Part shown: positions 1 through 8,946 of the stretch, piece after piece
Layout of the letters: each line of letters opens with the position of its first letter
Numbering within the stretch: position 1 is the first letter of the stretch
Origin: Muribaculaceae bacterium
GTDB lineage: Bacteria; Bacteroidota; Bacteroidia; Bacteroidales; Muribaculaceae
DNA: 13,369 nucleotides
Reading direction: 5' to 3'
Assembly: GCA_029062725.1 (NCBI GenBank)
Contig: JAIDPP010000390.1
Span: forward strand, 1 to 13,369
Program-made: the position numbers and the translations under genes
Notes under the pieces: model-generated
Seen by the model: only the letters and a program-made list of their open reading frames with translations
Databases searched by the model: none
What the model was told of the DNA's origin: nothing

Positions 1-372
1 GCCATAACAGAAAAAGAGATGGATATAATGAAGTTGCTCTGGCATAAGGGCCCGATGTTTGTCAGGGAAATGCTCCAGTACTATCCGGATCCTAAACCTC
101 ATTTCAATACGGTATCGACCACTGTGCGTATTCTTGAGGAAAAGGGGTATATCTCCCATGAATGTGTAGGGGCGTCACACAGATATTATGCCGTGGTGCC
201 CGAACAACAGTTCCGTGACCGTTCTTTCAAGGAGCTTATAGGAAACTTCTTCAATAATTCCTACCGCTCCGCGGTCTCGGCTTTGGTTGAGGAGGAAAAG
301 ATCTCGGTTGACGAGCTGCGTGAGATAATAAGGCTTGTGGAGGAGAAGTCTTCCTCAGGCTCTCTGGAATAA
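1..372 (+). CDS. BlaI/MecI-family transcriptional repressor (5' truncated by window edge)
   Basis: The reading frame is open from base 1, and the first codons (AITEKEMDIMKLLWHKG) fit the start of the BlaI/MecI winged-helix domain. The ATG at base 19 is therefore an internal methionine and the true start lies outside the window. The recognition-helix region (FNTVSTTVRILEEKGY) and the wing (SHRYYAVV) are visible, followed by a C-terminal helical dimerisation part. Family members bind as dimers to operators before their own operon and are removed when the partner M56 protease cleaves them. The partner gene starts 26 nt downstream, so the two are almost certainly co-transcribed. From memory of staphylococcal MecI/BlaI, the scissile Asn-Phe falls about where this protein reads Ala-Leu (SAVSALVEEEK), so cleavage may differ here. 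Target genes are unknown; no beta-lactamase gene is in the window. Confidence 0.93.
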   Translation, partial: AITEKEMDIMKLLWHKGPMFVREMLQYYPDPKPHFNTVSTTVRILEEKGYISHECVGASHRYYAVVPEQQFRDRSFKELIGNFFNNSYRSAVSALVEEEKISVDELREIIRLVEEKSSSGSLE

Positions 373-398
373 AGCTGTTTAATCTAAAATGTTTCTCT

Positions 399-2180
399 AT
401 GGGTGAAGTTTTCGCATATTCTTTAGGCTCTTCTCTGGTGTTGCTTCTTCTTTACCTTGTGTATAAATGGGTGTTGGCATCAGAAAGTTTCCATGCGCTC
501 AACCGCTCATTGCTAATGGGAATCTATCTGATTTCCTTGGTGGCGTTGCCTCTCTATGCGCAGGTGAAAAAGGGGTTGACTTATGCGCCACCTGCCGATA
601 GATTTACCGTTGATATCGAAGGTATCTCCAATACGGTGTTGACCGTGCCGGAGGAAGGTCCTGAGATACAGCCCTCTATAATCCTTATGATTTATATATC
701 GGGGATGCTTTTTGTCTTGACCATGAGTGTTTTCAGCATTATAAAGACAATGCGGATTATCAGAAGAGGGGAGGTTATGGAATATTATGGAAGGAAGGTG
801 GTGGTTATTAAGGAGGAAAATACGGGACCATTCAGTTTTGGCAATTATATTGTGATTCCGGAAAGTGAACTTAGGGAAGATTGCGATATGATTCTTCTTC
901 ATGAACATTCCCACATTCGTCTTCATCATTGTCTCGACCTGTTGTTGGCCCAGCTGGTTATTATCCTGCAATGGTATAATCCGGCAGCTTGGCTTATGAG
1001 AAGAGAAGTCAAGACAGTTCATGAATATCAGGCCGACCAAAGGGTGGTTAATGAGATTCCCAATATCCGTGACTATCAGTTATTATTAATAAAGAAGACT
1101 GTCGGCGCGAGATTCCCGTCACTCGCCAACAGTCTTTACCAAAGCAAACTTAAAAAACGAATTGTTATGATGTGTAAAAAGCAACCAACCCGTTCGAGCC
1201 GTTTGCTCCGGCCTATGCTTTTAGTGCCGGCTTTGGGAGCGGCCTTGTGGCTGACCGGCGTGCCGGCAGTCGCCTCAGTGATGGATTTTTTTGTCGGCTC
1301 TTCCCTGACGTTTCCTGTTCATTCAGCGGGCAAAGTTACAAATTTTCCCTCAGATAAAGGGAAAGAATCCACAGAAAATTTAAAAGCCGCTCCATCAGCA
1401 GTGGCGCCCGCGTCATCGATATCAGCAGCAGGGACAGTGTCGGCCGTATCGTCTGATGAGGTTAGAGCGGCGAAGAAGGAATCGGATTCCGACGAGGTGT
1501 CTTCATCAGACCCTCGTCCGCATGATGCAGTAGAAAAGACCGCGGAGTTTCCGGGAGGAATGAAAGCGTTATTCAGTTATCTTGCCTCCAATATTAAATC
1601 TCCGGATGATGATACTCCCGCCGGTCTTGTGATCGTGCAGTTTGTGGTGGAGGCTAATGGAGAGATAGGTGATGCGATAATTAAGAAAGGGCTTTCACCG
1701 GCTATGGATGCGGAAGCTTTGAGAGTGGTGAAGGCTATGCCGAGATGGATTCCGGCAGAAGTAGGAGGGAAGCCCGTGGCCTCCAATTATGTTTTACCTG
1801 TAAAATATGAACCTGTCGGGGACAACACCTCTATTTTTGTGCTTCCTGATGGTAATAAGCAGGGTCAGAAGGGTGGAGGCGCTACCTCTTCTCAGGCCTC
1901 CTCATCAGGTTCTTCCAATATAATGACTTCGGTTTCAACCTCTACCAACTCTTCGGGAAAAACAGAAACCACCACTGTAATAGCTTCGGAGGATGGTGAC
2001 AATAAGATGTCGATATCCGTTACCACTGATAAAAAGAGTATCAAGGATTTTGAAGTATATGTGGATGGGAAAAGATATCATGGTAACCTGAATGAAATTC
2101 CATCCACTAAAGTGGAGTCAATGAAAGTGGAGCAAACTGACGGAGACACGCCTATAATTAGAATTACGCTTAAGAAATAA
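399..2180 (+). CDS. BlaR1/MecR1-like M56 membrane metalloprotease with TonB C-terminal-type domain
   Basis: The protein has 593 aa. Hydrophobic segments lie near residues 9-26, 37-54, 94-116, 179-195 and 272-294. The zinc protease motif HEHSH is at 168-172 and a second conserved acidic motif, HEYQAD, at 208-213, as in peptidase family M56. An Ala/Ser-rich linker (about 325-375) leads to a TonB C-terminal-type domain (about 382-471: AEFPGGMKALFSYL, then VQFVVEANGEIGDAII and ALRVVKAMPRWIPA). A Ser/Thr/Gly-rich stretch (about 485-530) and a short charged beta-like tail follow. In the family, a periplasmic signal activates the protease, which then cleaves the BlaI repressor. Here the penicillin-binding sensor domain of true BlaR1 is absent, so the signal is not predictable; envelope stress is a plausible inference. 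The start at 399 is the only in-frame ATG after the upstream stop. The gene is paired with the repressor just upstream. Confidence 0.93.
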   Translation: MGEVFAYSLGSSLVLLLLYLVYKWVLASESFHALNRSLLMGIYLISLVALPLYAQVKKGLTYAPPADRFTVDIEGISNTVLTVPEEGPEIQPSIILMIYISGMLFVLTMSVFSIIKTMRIIRRGEVMEYYGRKVVVIKEENTGPFSFGNYIVIPESELREDCDMILLHEHSHIRLHHCLDLLLAQLVIILQWYNPAAWLMRREVKTVHEYQADQRVVNEIPNIRDYQLLLIKKTVGARFPSLANSLYQSKLKKRIVMMCKKQPTRSSRLLRPMLLVPALGAALWLTGVPAVASVMDFFVGSSLTFPVHSAGKVTNFPSDKGKESTENLKAAPSAVAPASSISAAGTVSAVSSDEVRAAKKESDSDEVSSSDPRPHDAVEKTAEFPGGMKALFSYLASNIKSPDDDTPAGLVIVQFVVEANGEIGDAIIKKGLSPAMDAEALRVVKAMPRWIPAEVGGKPVASNYVLPVKYEPVGDNTSIFVLPDGNKQGQKGGGATSSQASSSGSSNIMTSVSTSTNSSGKTETTTVIASEDGDNKMSISVTTDKKSIKDFEVYVDGKRYHGNLNEIPSTKVESMKVEQTDGDTPIIRITLKK

Positions 2181-2258
2181 ATATGCCAGCGGGTGTGTCA
2201 TAACTGCCTACCATCCGAACCATTCTGACAGCTCCATCGCCATCCGGATTAAAGCAGG

Positions 2259-2294
2259 ACGGTGTGTCAAAATTTTAAAATTTTGACACACCGT
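2259..2294. terminator. Perfect 36-bp palindrome, probable bidirectional terminator
   Basis: The 18-nt arm ACGGTGTGTCAAAATTTT is followed directly by its exact reverse complement. In RNA the AAAATTTT centre would form the tip of a hairpin with a GC-containing base, in either direction. It lies 78 bp after the M56 stop codon and just beyond the end of the - strand Dabb remnant, which suits a shared terminator. There is no clean U-run after either arm, so the terminator role is inferred from position and symmetry. Confidence 0.6.
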
Positions 2295-2304
2295 TATTCG
2301 CCTC

Positions 2305-2391
2305 TTAGAATTCGTAATCCACGCAGGCGCGGGCATCTTTCACGGGAGCTATGATGGAGGCGCCCGCTACATGAGCCGGATGCTTGGTATA
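2305..2391 (-). pseudogene. 3' remnant of a Dabb-domain gene paralogue
   Basis: Read on the - strand, the last 28 codons and the stop encode a C-terminus ending KHPAHVAGASIIAPVKDAR-ACVDYEF (hyphen added). This matches the end of the intact Dabb gene at 3309-3602 over 87 nt, with 73 of 87 bases identical by hand alignment and only about four amino-acid differences. Similarity stops abruptly at 2391/2392, where unrelated sequence begins. The rest of the gene, including its start, is missing. Most base differences are silent, which suggests that this copy diverged while still functional and was truncated later. Confidence 0.82.
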
Positions 2392-2529
2392 TCGCCCCGA
2401 TACGGTGAGGTTTATAACATCAAGGGTCTTAAGGTTTCCAAATCCGCCGATAACTTTCCTCCGGGCATTTATATCGTGAGTCAGGGCAACGCGGTGAAGA
2501 AAATAGCTTTTAAAATACCTAAGTTTTAG
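2392..2529 (+). pseudogene. 3' remnant of a surface/secreted protein gene with CTD-like sorting domain
   Basis: On the + strand the frame ending at the TAG of 2527-2529 reads RYGEVYNIKGLKV, then NFPPGIYIVSQGNAVKKIAFK. This is the pattern of the C-terminal sorting/beta-sandwich domain found at the end of many Bacteroidetes secreted proteins (a VYN-x-x-G motif followed by PxGIYIV and a Lys-rich final strand). Only about 45 codons remain and no start or signal peptide is present. Its 5' side abuts the Dabb remnant, which runs the other way. The domain assignment is by eye and the parent protein cannot be named. An ATG at 2371 could open a 52-codon frame, but expression is doubtful. Confidence 0.65.
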
Positions 2530-2561
2530 GTTCATTAATTTTTGCAAGTTACTTAAGACGC

Positions 2562-2900
2562 TTATTCTGTAATAATATCTTTTATCTCACTTTCTAATAG
2601 TGGCAAATGATTGATAATGATAGCCCAAAGTATTTCGGGAATCAATGAATCGTAGGAGTGAATCACATAGTTTCGGGTATCGACAATTTTCCGTGCGGAT
2701 GTAATCTCAATATCCGGATGTATTCGCAAAATCCTATTCATCGCTTCACCAATGATCTCAATATTTCTTTCAACAAATTTACGGAATACAAAATCATTAA
2801 GAAAAACATTGAAGTCTCTGGATCTCTCATCAAGAGCTTGTTTAATTTCCGTGATAGCCAATTGAATGTCAAGTAGATATTTCTTTACTTTTTCATCCAT
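2562..2900 (-). CDS. hepT: HepT-like HEPN-domain RNase toxin (DUF86)
   Basis: This 112-aa, mostly helical protein has the size of HepT toxins. The HEPN active-site motif R-x4-H-x-Y is intact as RNYVIHSY (Arg76, His81, Tyr83). In characterised pairs HepT is an RNase whose toxicity is blocked when the partner MNT protein adds AMP to the tyrosine of this motif. The preceding helix, with NIEIIGEAMNRIL, and the LWAIIINHLPLLESEI segment near the C-terminus are also typical. Its start overlaps the 3' end of the MNT gene by 8 bp, so it is translated from the same mRNA, second in order. All key residues are present, so the toxin looks functional. The pair is lower in G+C by eye than the ABC-F and ffh genes nearby, as expected for a mobile defence or addiction module. 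Confidence 0.9.
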   Translation of the reverse strand: MDEKVKKYLLDIQLAITEIKQALDERSRDFNVFLNDFVFRKFVERNIEIIGEAMNRILRIHPDIEITSARKIVDTRNYVIHSYDSLIPEILWAIIINHLPLLESEIKDIITE

Positions 2901-3204
2901 AAATCAATTTCTTAGTACTGTCAAGTTCTTTTTTAAAGTAATGATTGCGGATGCCTTCCTCAATAACCATATCTACTTTACGTCCTAAAAGAGCCTCGAG
3001 GTCGTGAATGAAGTCAAAAAAGAGATTCGCCCAGTCAGTTTTTTCTGCTTCAATACTTTCTTTGTCGAAATCTACTGAAAAATCAATATCACTGTCAGAA
3101 TTAAAGCGATCGGTGAGAATTGAACCGAAGACATAAAGACATTTCACTTTATATTTTTTACAAAGTGAAGCTATCTTATCGATATTTAGCTCTATTAATT
3201 TCAT
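2893..3204 (-). CDS. mntA: MntA-like minimal nucleotidyltransferase antitoxin
   Basis: This 103-aa protein matches the minimal nucleotidyltransferase (MNT) fold. The catalytic motif G-S-x10-D-x-D is complete (Gly27, Ser28, Asp39, Asp41, in GSILTDRFNSDSDID), and a third acidic residue fits Asp78 in RKVDMVIEEG. Family knowledge: MntA neutralises HepT by transferring AMP groups from ATP to the toxin's active-site tyrosine. The gene comes first in the pair and ends 8 bp inside hepT, which suggests translational coupling and co-production of antitoxin and toxin. A purine-rich AGGTGA precedes the ATG closely. The 104-bp upstream gap holds a 13-bp inverted repeat (3226-3259) but no convincing TAnnTTTG promoter, so transcription may come partly from the Dabb side. 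Confidence 0.9.
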   Translation of the reverse strand: MKLIELNIDKIASLCKKYKVKCLYVFGSILTDRFNSDSDIDFSVDFDKESIEAEKTDWANLFFDFIHDLEALLGRKVDMVIEEGIRNHYFKKELDSTKKLIYG

Positions 3205-3225
3205 TTCACCTGTTTAGCTTTTGTG

Positions 3226-3259
3226 AAGAGGGATTATAGAGTTATGTATAATCCCTCTT
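3226..3259. terminator. 13-bp inverted repeat with 8-nt loop between the Dabb gene and mntA
   Basis: The arm AAGAGGGATTATA and its exact complement TATAATCCCTCTT flank the loop GAGTTATG. A TTTTATTT tract follows on the + strand, so it is shaped like a terminator for + strand transcripts, although no intact + strand gene lies just before it. For - strand transcripts it lies 49 bp past the end of the Dabb gene and 22 bp before mntA, without a U-run. It could be a terminator or attenuator, or an operator for the toxin-antitoxin pair; the sequence alone does not decide. Confidence 0.5.
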
Positions 3260-3308
3260 TTATTTAAACTGACGGTAAGACGCGCGGCGGTCTCCGTTTC
3301 TTTGATTT

Positions 3309-3602
3309 TTAAAACTCGTAATCCACGCAGGCGCGCGAGTCCTTTACGGGAGCGATGATAGAGGCGGCCGCTACATGAGAAGGATGTTTGGCATAGACCT
3401 CTACATCCGCCATTGTGGGAACTACTGCGGTAAGCACGAGATCCCAGGTCTCGGCGGGGTTTTCGTTGATGCCTACCTCCATTGATTCAAGACAGGGGAT
3501 GACAGCAGGGAGTGCCATAAGGGCTTCCTTGAATTTCATTGAGTATTCTTTGCGCACTGCGTCGTCGCCTTTTAATTTGAATGTTACTATATGTTTTACC
3601 AT
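3309..3602 (-). CDS. Dabb (stress-responsive alpha/beta barrel) domain protein
   Basis: This 97-aa protein is one complete Dabb domain. It starts with MVKHIVTFKLK, carries a central helix (KEYSMKFKEALMALPAVIP) and strand (SMEVGINENPAETWDLVLTAVV), and ends with the family-typical helix and strand VEVYAKHPSHVAAASIIAPV, then RACVDYEF. Proteins of this family form dimeric ferredoxin-like barrels. Plant members are stress-induced, and the bacterial role is mostly unknown. No membrane or signal segment is seen, so it is cytoplasmic. It lies 112 bp beyond the ABC-F gene on the same strand, across a REP-like element and a tandem duplication, so it may or may not be read from that operon. A truncated paralogue of its last 28 codons lies at 2305-2391. 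Confidence 0.87.
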   Translation of the reverse strand: MVKHIVTFKLKGDDAVRKEYSMKFKEALMALPAVIPCLESMEVGINENPAETWDLVLTAVVPTMADVEVYAKHPSHVAAASIIAPVKDSRACVDYEF

Positions 3603-3625
3603 TTTTTATGTTTTAAGACAATTGG

Positions 3626-3657
3626 AAATCTGGACGCTCCGGGGAGCATACCTACAT
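3626..3657 (-). repeat. REP-like palindromic element, copy 1
   Basis: On the - strand this reads ATGTAGGTATGCTCC, CC, GGAGCGTCCAGATTT. It aligns without gaps to the + strand element at 11658-11689, with 25 of 32 bases identical. The hairpin stem GCTCC/GGAGC here corresponds to GCACC/GGTGC there: the A/T change in one arm is matched by a T/A change in the other, so pairing is kept. It lies between the ABC-F and Dabb genes and may act as an mRNA 3'-end stabiliser or simply as a dispersed repeat. No REP-associated transposase gene is in the window. Confidence 0.6.
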
Positions 3658-3670
3658 TTGGTGGAAGCTC

Positions 3671-3704
3671 GGAGGCTTCTGCCACGGGGAGGCTTCTGCC
3701 ACAG
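3671..3704. repeat. 17-bp tandem duplication
   Basis: The unit GGAGGCTTCTGCCACGG is repeated at once as GGAGGCTTCTGCCACAG, 16 of 17 bases identical. A related inverted sequence (GGTGGAAGC) lies just to the left at 3660-3668, so parts of it could fold into a hairpin. It lies 10 bp from the 3' end of the ABC-F gene. The function is not known; replication slippage or a degenerate REP-type element would both fit. Confidence 0.7.
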
Positions 3705-3714
3705 GGCACTACGG

Positions 3715-6496
<2,782 letters not shown>

Positions 6497-6500
<4 letters not shown>

Positions 6501-7927
6501 TCTATTTCCTGTTTGGAGTAGGTGAAATTAATGATGGCGTTATCCGTATCGAGCAGCGTCATGGTTGGCTTTACCAGATAAGTGGAGCAGCCGACGGTAT
6601 AGGTCGTCACTGTTCCGGTATAGGTGTTCTCCACCGATTCCGTGGTGATTTCCACCGGTACGATCGAGAACTCGACATCCTCGTCGGTGATCTCTTTGCC
6701 GGAAGTGATCAGATTGACAATATATTGCCTGAGCGAATCAAAGGAATATCCTTTCCGCTCCTCATCATATTTGGCATAGAATGAAGTCAGCTGGTCGGGC
6801 AATTTGTTCTTCGCGAAAAACTCCTCGCGTTCCGATTTCTTCACCATCAGGAGATATGGAGCCACGGATATTCCGAAATCATTGGCAATCTCCGAAGCCG
6901 GTATATGCATTGAAAGGGCGGAGACCACGGTGATCATTGAAGCGTTCTGTTTATACTTCTCGATGATCTCTTTGGCCGGGAACACAATGTCGGTGAAATA
7001 TCCGCCGGGAGTGGTTATCACTGATTTTCCGCTTTCGGCAAGATTGCGGATATTGTCGGATAGGCGGAGGTCAATCACATTTGACGACAGCACTTCCGGA
7101 GCCGACGAGAATAGACATACGGAATCCCTTATAGCCGTGGTAGTGGTCGTTACCGTTCCCTGCGAATCCTTGGAGCTCTCGGTCTTATAGGTGTGGTAAT
7201 AGACGTAGAAACCGAAATTGCTAACGCTTCCGATACATCCGTTTCCGAAACTCTGCTCGATGTATAGTCCCGGGAAACTCTGCGCAAAAGTCTGTGGCCA
7301 CTGGAAAAGCTCCGGGTTGGCGCGGTAGCTCCTTACGGTCTCCAGCGCCGCTTCCCGCGGAAGATTCAGGCGGATTCCGATGTTTTTATCTTTGAAGAAA
7401 GCTGAGTCGTTCTTGCACAACGCCGAGAGGGTATAGGTCGTAGCGCCGACAAATGCGGATGGATCCGAGGCATCATAATAATCGGCGGGGTTGATATCGT
7501 TGGTGATGGAGGAATATAGCTGACGGTTGAGCCGCCACACCTTGAGTTGCTGCGGGGCAAGGGAATCGCCGGTGAGCGATCCGCGCGGCACACTGATGAT
7601 CAACCGCATGGAATCTATGTCGGCCTCGGGGATAGTGTCGTTTATTCCCAATACCGGCGAGGGATAGAGCTGCGATAGGAAAGAGCATGAAAGGGTTCCG
7701 TATTCCGGCACGTTTATGCGTCCGAGCAGGCGCGAGGTAGAACGCGCATCGTAGCCGTCATATACCACCGACCGCGCCTCCACGAATGTCGGAATGGAAT
7801 CGACCGTAATGGTCACTTCCCCCGAGACCAGAGAGGAACCCTGCGAACTGAGATCGTCCTGACAAGACACCAAAATTGGCGCACAAGACAGAAAGAGAAC
7901 TGTGGCAAGGTGTTTGATCTTCATCAT
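6497..7927 (-). CDS. DUF4270-family lipoprotein
   Basis: The protein has 476 aa. The signal peptide (positions 1-21, basic MMKIKH then hydrophobic) ends in LVSC with Cys22, followed by QDDLSSQGSSLV, so it is a predicted lipoprotein with an acidic start to the mature chain. The remainder is beta-rich, with DUF4270 features such as SRLLGRINVPEYGTLSCSFLSQL near 66-86, DSMRLII near 105 and a repeated pattern of short strands. Near 261-266 there is a Thr-rich run (VTTTTT). The family is almost confined to Bacteroidetes and has no established function. From memory, it often lies beside the glycogen-synthase-like gene and panC, as here. It follows the glycogen-synthase-like gene by 28 nt and overlaps the CapA-like gene. 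An envelope role is inferred from the lipobox only. Confidence 0.85.
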
Positions 7928-7955
7928 AAAGGAGAATTTAGCGAAACAGGGAGCG

Positions 7956-8771
7956 TCACTCCCCCTTCACAGTTTGGAAGAAATTGAAAAAGTTCTCAGT
8001 GTTCTCTGCCTCCGGGTCGAGAGTAATGAAGGGAATTCCTCTCTCCTTTACTGCCTCCAGAAGGGCGGGATCCGGTTCAGTGGTGTTGAAGACCACTCCG
8101 TCAGCAAACTCTATAGCGATCCTGTGGAGGATATTTGAATCGAAGGGGAAAGACTTGAGGCGTTCGATATCCTCCTCCTTGACTCCGTTTTCGGCCAACT
8201 TTTCGAATATCTTCGAATCGATTGGAGCCGTCTGAGGCTCGCGGAGCACAGTATATATGATCTTTGCTTTCTTGAAATCCGGACCGACATTGAATACGCG
8301 GCGGATGTAGAGAGGGATAAGGGACGAGATCCAGCCCGAGACGTGGATAAGGTCTGGCTCCCAGCGGAGTTTTTCGGCTGTTCCGACAGCGCCGTGGGCG
8401 TAGAAGATAGCGCGTTCGTCATTGTCAGGTCGGTTAGAACCGACATCGTCGGTATCACTGTCATCTTTCTGGAAATAATCATCGTTGTCGATGAAATACA
8501 CCTGTATTCTCGAGGGTTGCATAGATGCTACCTTGATAATCAGGGGATGATCGGCGTCACCGATTACTATGTTGACGCCGCTGAGACGAATCACTTCGTG
8601 GAGCTGGTTGCGACGTTCGTTTACCGCTCCGAAGTTGGGCATGAACGTCCTCACCTCATATTTTTTCCCCTGCATTGCCACCGGAAGATTCTTACCGAGG
8701 CGGGAGTTTTCCGTCGCGGGCAGGTAGGGAGCTATTTCCTGTGAGAAAAATAGGATTCTTTGTTTGGCCAT
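7956..8771 (-). CDS. Glycogen/starch synthase-like N-terminal (GT5-type) domain protein
   Basis: This 271-aa protein resembles only the N-terminal catalytic domain of glycogen synthase GlgA. It starts RILFFSQEIAPYLP and continues with GKKYEVRTFMPNFGAVNERR, IQVYFIDNDDYF and PDLIHVSGWISSLIPLYI. Full GlgA proteins have about 480 aa with a second Rossmann domain, which is absent. At the place of the ADP-glucose-binding K-x-G-G-L motif it reads TENSRLGKNLP (20-30), so the usual lysine and glycines are missing. A short acidic insert (DDSDTDD, 103-109) and FNFF near the end are further features. Such stand-alone domains are annotated as glycogen/starch synthase in Bacteroidetes, but transferase activity seems unlikely. 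It is the first gene of the - strand operon and divergent from panC. A role as sensor or scaffold is possible, but nothing shows it. Confidence 0.83.
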   Translation of the reverse strand: MAKQRILFFSQEIAPYLPATENSRLGKNLPVAMQGKKYEVRTFMPNFGAVNERRNQLHEVIRLSGVNIVIGDADHPLIIKVASMQPSRIQVYFIDNDDYFQKDDSDTDDVGSNRPDNDERAIFYAHGAVGTAEKLRWEPDLIHVSGWISSLIPLYIRRVFNVGPDFKKAKIIYTVLREPQTAPIDSKIFEKLAENGVKEEDIERLKSFPFDSNILHRIAIEFADGVVFNTTEPDPALLEAVKERGIPFITLDPEAENTENFFNFFQTVKGE

Positions 8772-8836
8772 AATAAGATATTAAGATAGGTTTTTATAGA
8801 TAAAAAAACGCGCGGATTTTTCCTTTTTAAAAACCT

Positions 8837-8871
8837 TTTGCAAAGTTAATAAAAATTTTTCATTAATTTTG
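8837..8871 (+). promoter_or_regulatory. Bacteroidetes-type promoter for panC-panD-ffh
   Basis: A TTTG at 8837-8840 and a -7 box TAATTTTG at 8864-8871 (consensus TAnnTTTG) are separated by 23 nt, slightly longer than usual. Transcription would start near 8878, leaving a leader of about 68 nt before the panC ATG at 8947. The -7 box lies in one arm of a 12-bp inverted repeat (8839-8850 with 8862-8873, one mismatch) whose other arm carries the opposite promoter. Confidence 0.65.
8841..8848 (-). promoter_or_regulatory. -7 box of the divergent - strand promoter
   Basis: On the - strand this reads TAACTTTG, matching TAnnTTTG. The start of transcription would fall near 8834, about 62 nt before the ATG of the glycogen-synthase-like gene at 8771. 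No clear TTG-type -33 box is seen at the expected distance. The box overlaps the spacer of the panC promoter, so the two promoters probably compete for RNA polymerase. Confidence 0.55.
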
Positions 8872-8946
8872 CATCGCGCTTTGCGTTCTCTTCCCTCAAG
8901 GGTAGGAAATTGCGCTCAGTGTTTAAAAAAGATTATCGAAAAGAGA

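Larger units (their letters stand above)
2181..2561. other. 381-bp stretch without an intact gene
   Basis: Between the M56 gene and hepT there is no complete coding region. The stretch holds a short GGTGTGTCA motif at 2192-2200, a perfect 36-bp palindrome at 2259-2294 that begins with a second copy of that motif, and two joined gene remnants at 2305-2529. The last 32 bp before the hepT stop are AT-rich and show nothing recognisable. An 80-codon open frame on the - strand (2305-2547) runs through both remnants and is best read as a scar, not a gene. Confidence 0.75.

Noticed and set aside
513..1040. 175-codon - strand frame
   Set aside because: It lies wholly inside the M56 gene, has no recognisable domain, and the + strand product has clear motifs.
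2259..2294. Palindrome as the terminal repeat of an insertion sequence
   Set aside because: No transposase remnant and no second copy at another boundary in the window.
2305..2547. 80-codon - strand frame as a real small gene
   Set aside because: Its C-terminal third is a Dabb remnant and the rest is antisense to a sorting-domain remnant; it is a chance fusion across a deletion scar.
3671..3704. Possible short CRISPR array
   Set aside because: Only two units directly adjacent with no spacers and no cas genes nearby.
8869..8946. N-terminal extension of panC by 26 codons from the ATG at 8869
   Set aside because: The ATG lies within the -7 box (8864-8871), upstream of the predicted transcription start, and the extra residues do not match the family; the start at 8947 gives the usual 282 aa.
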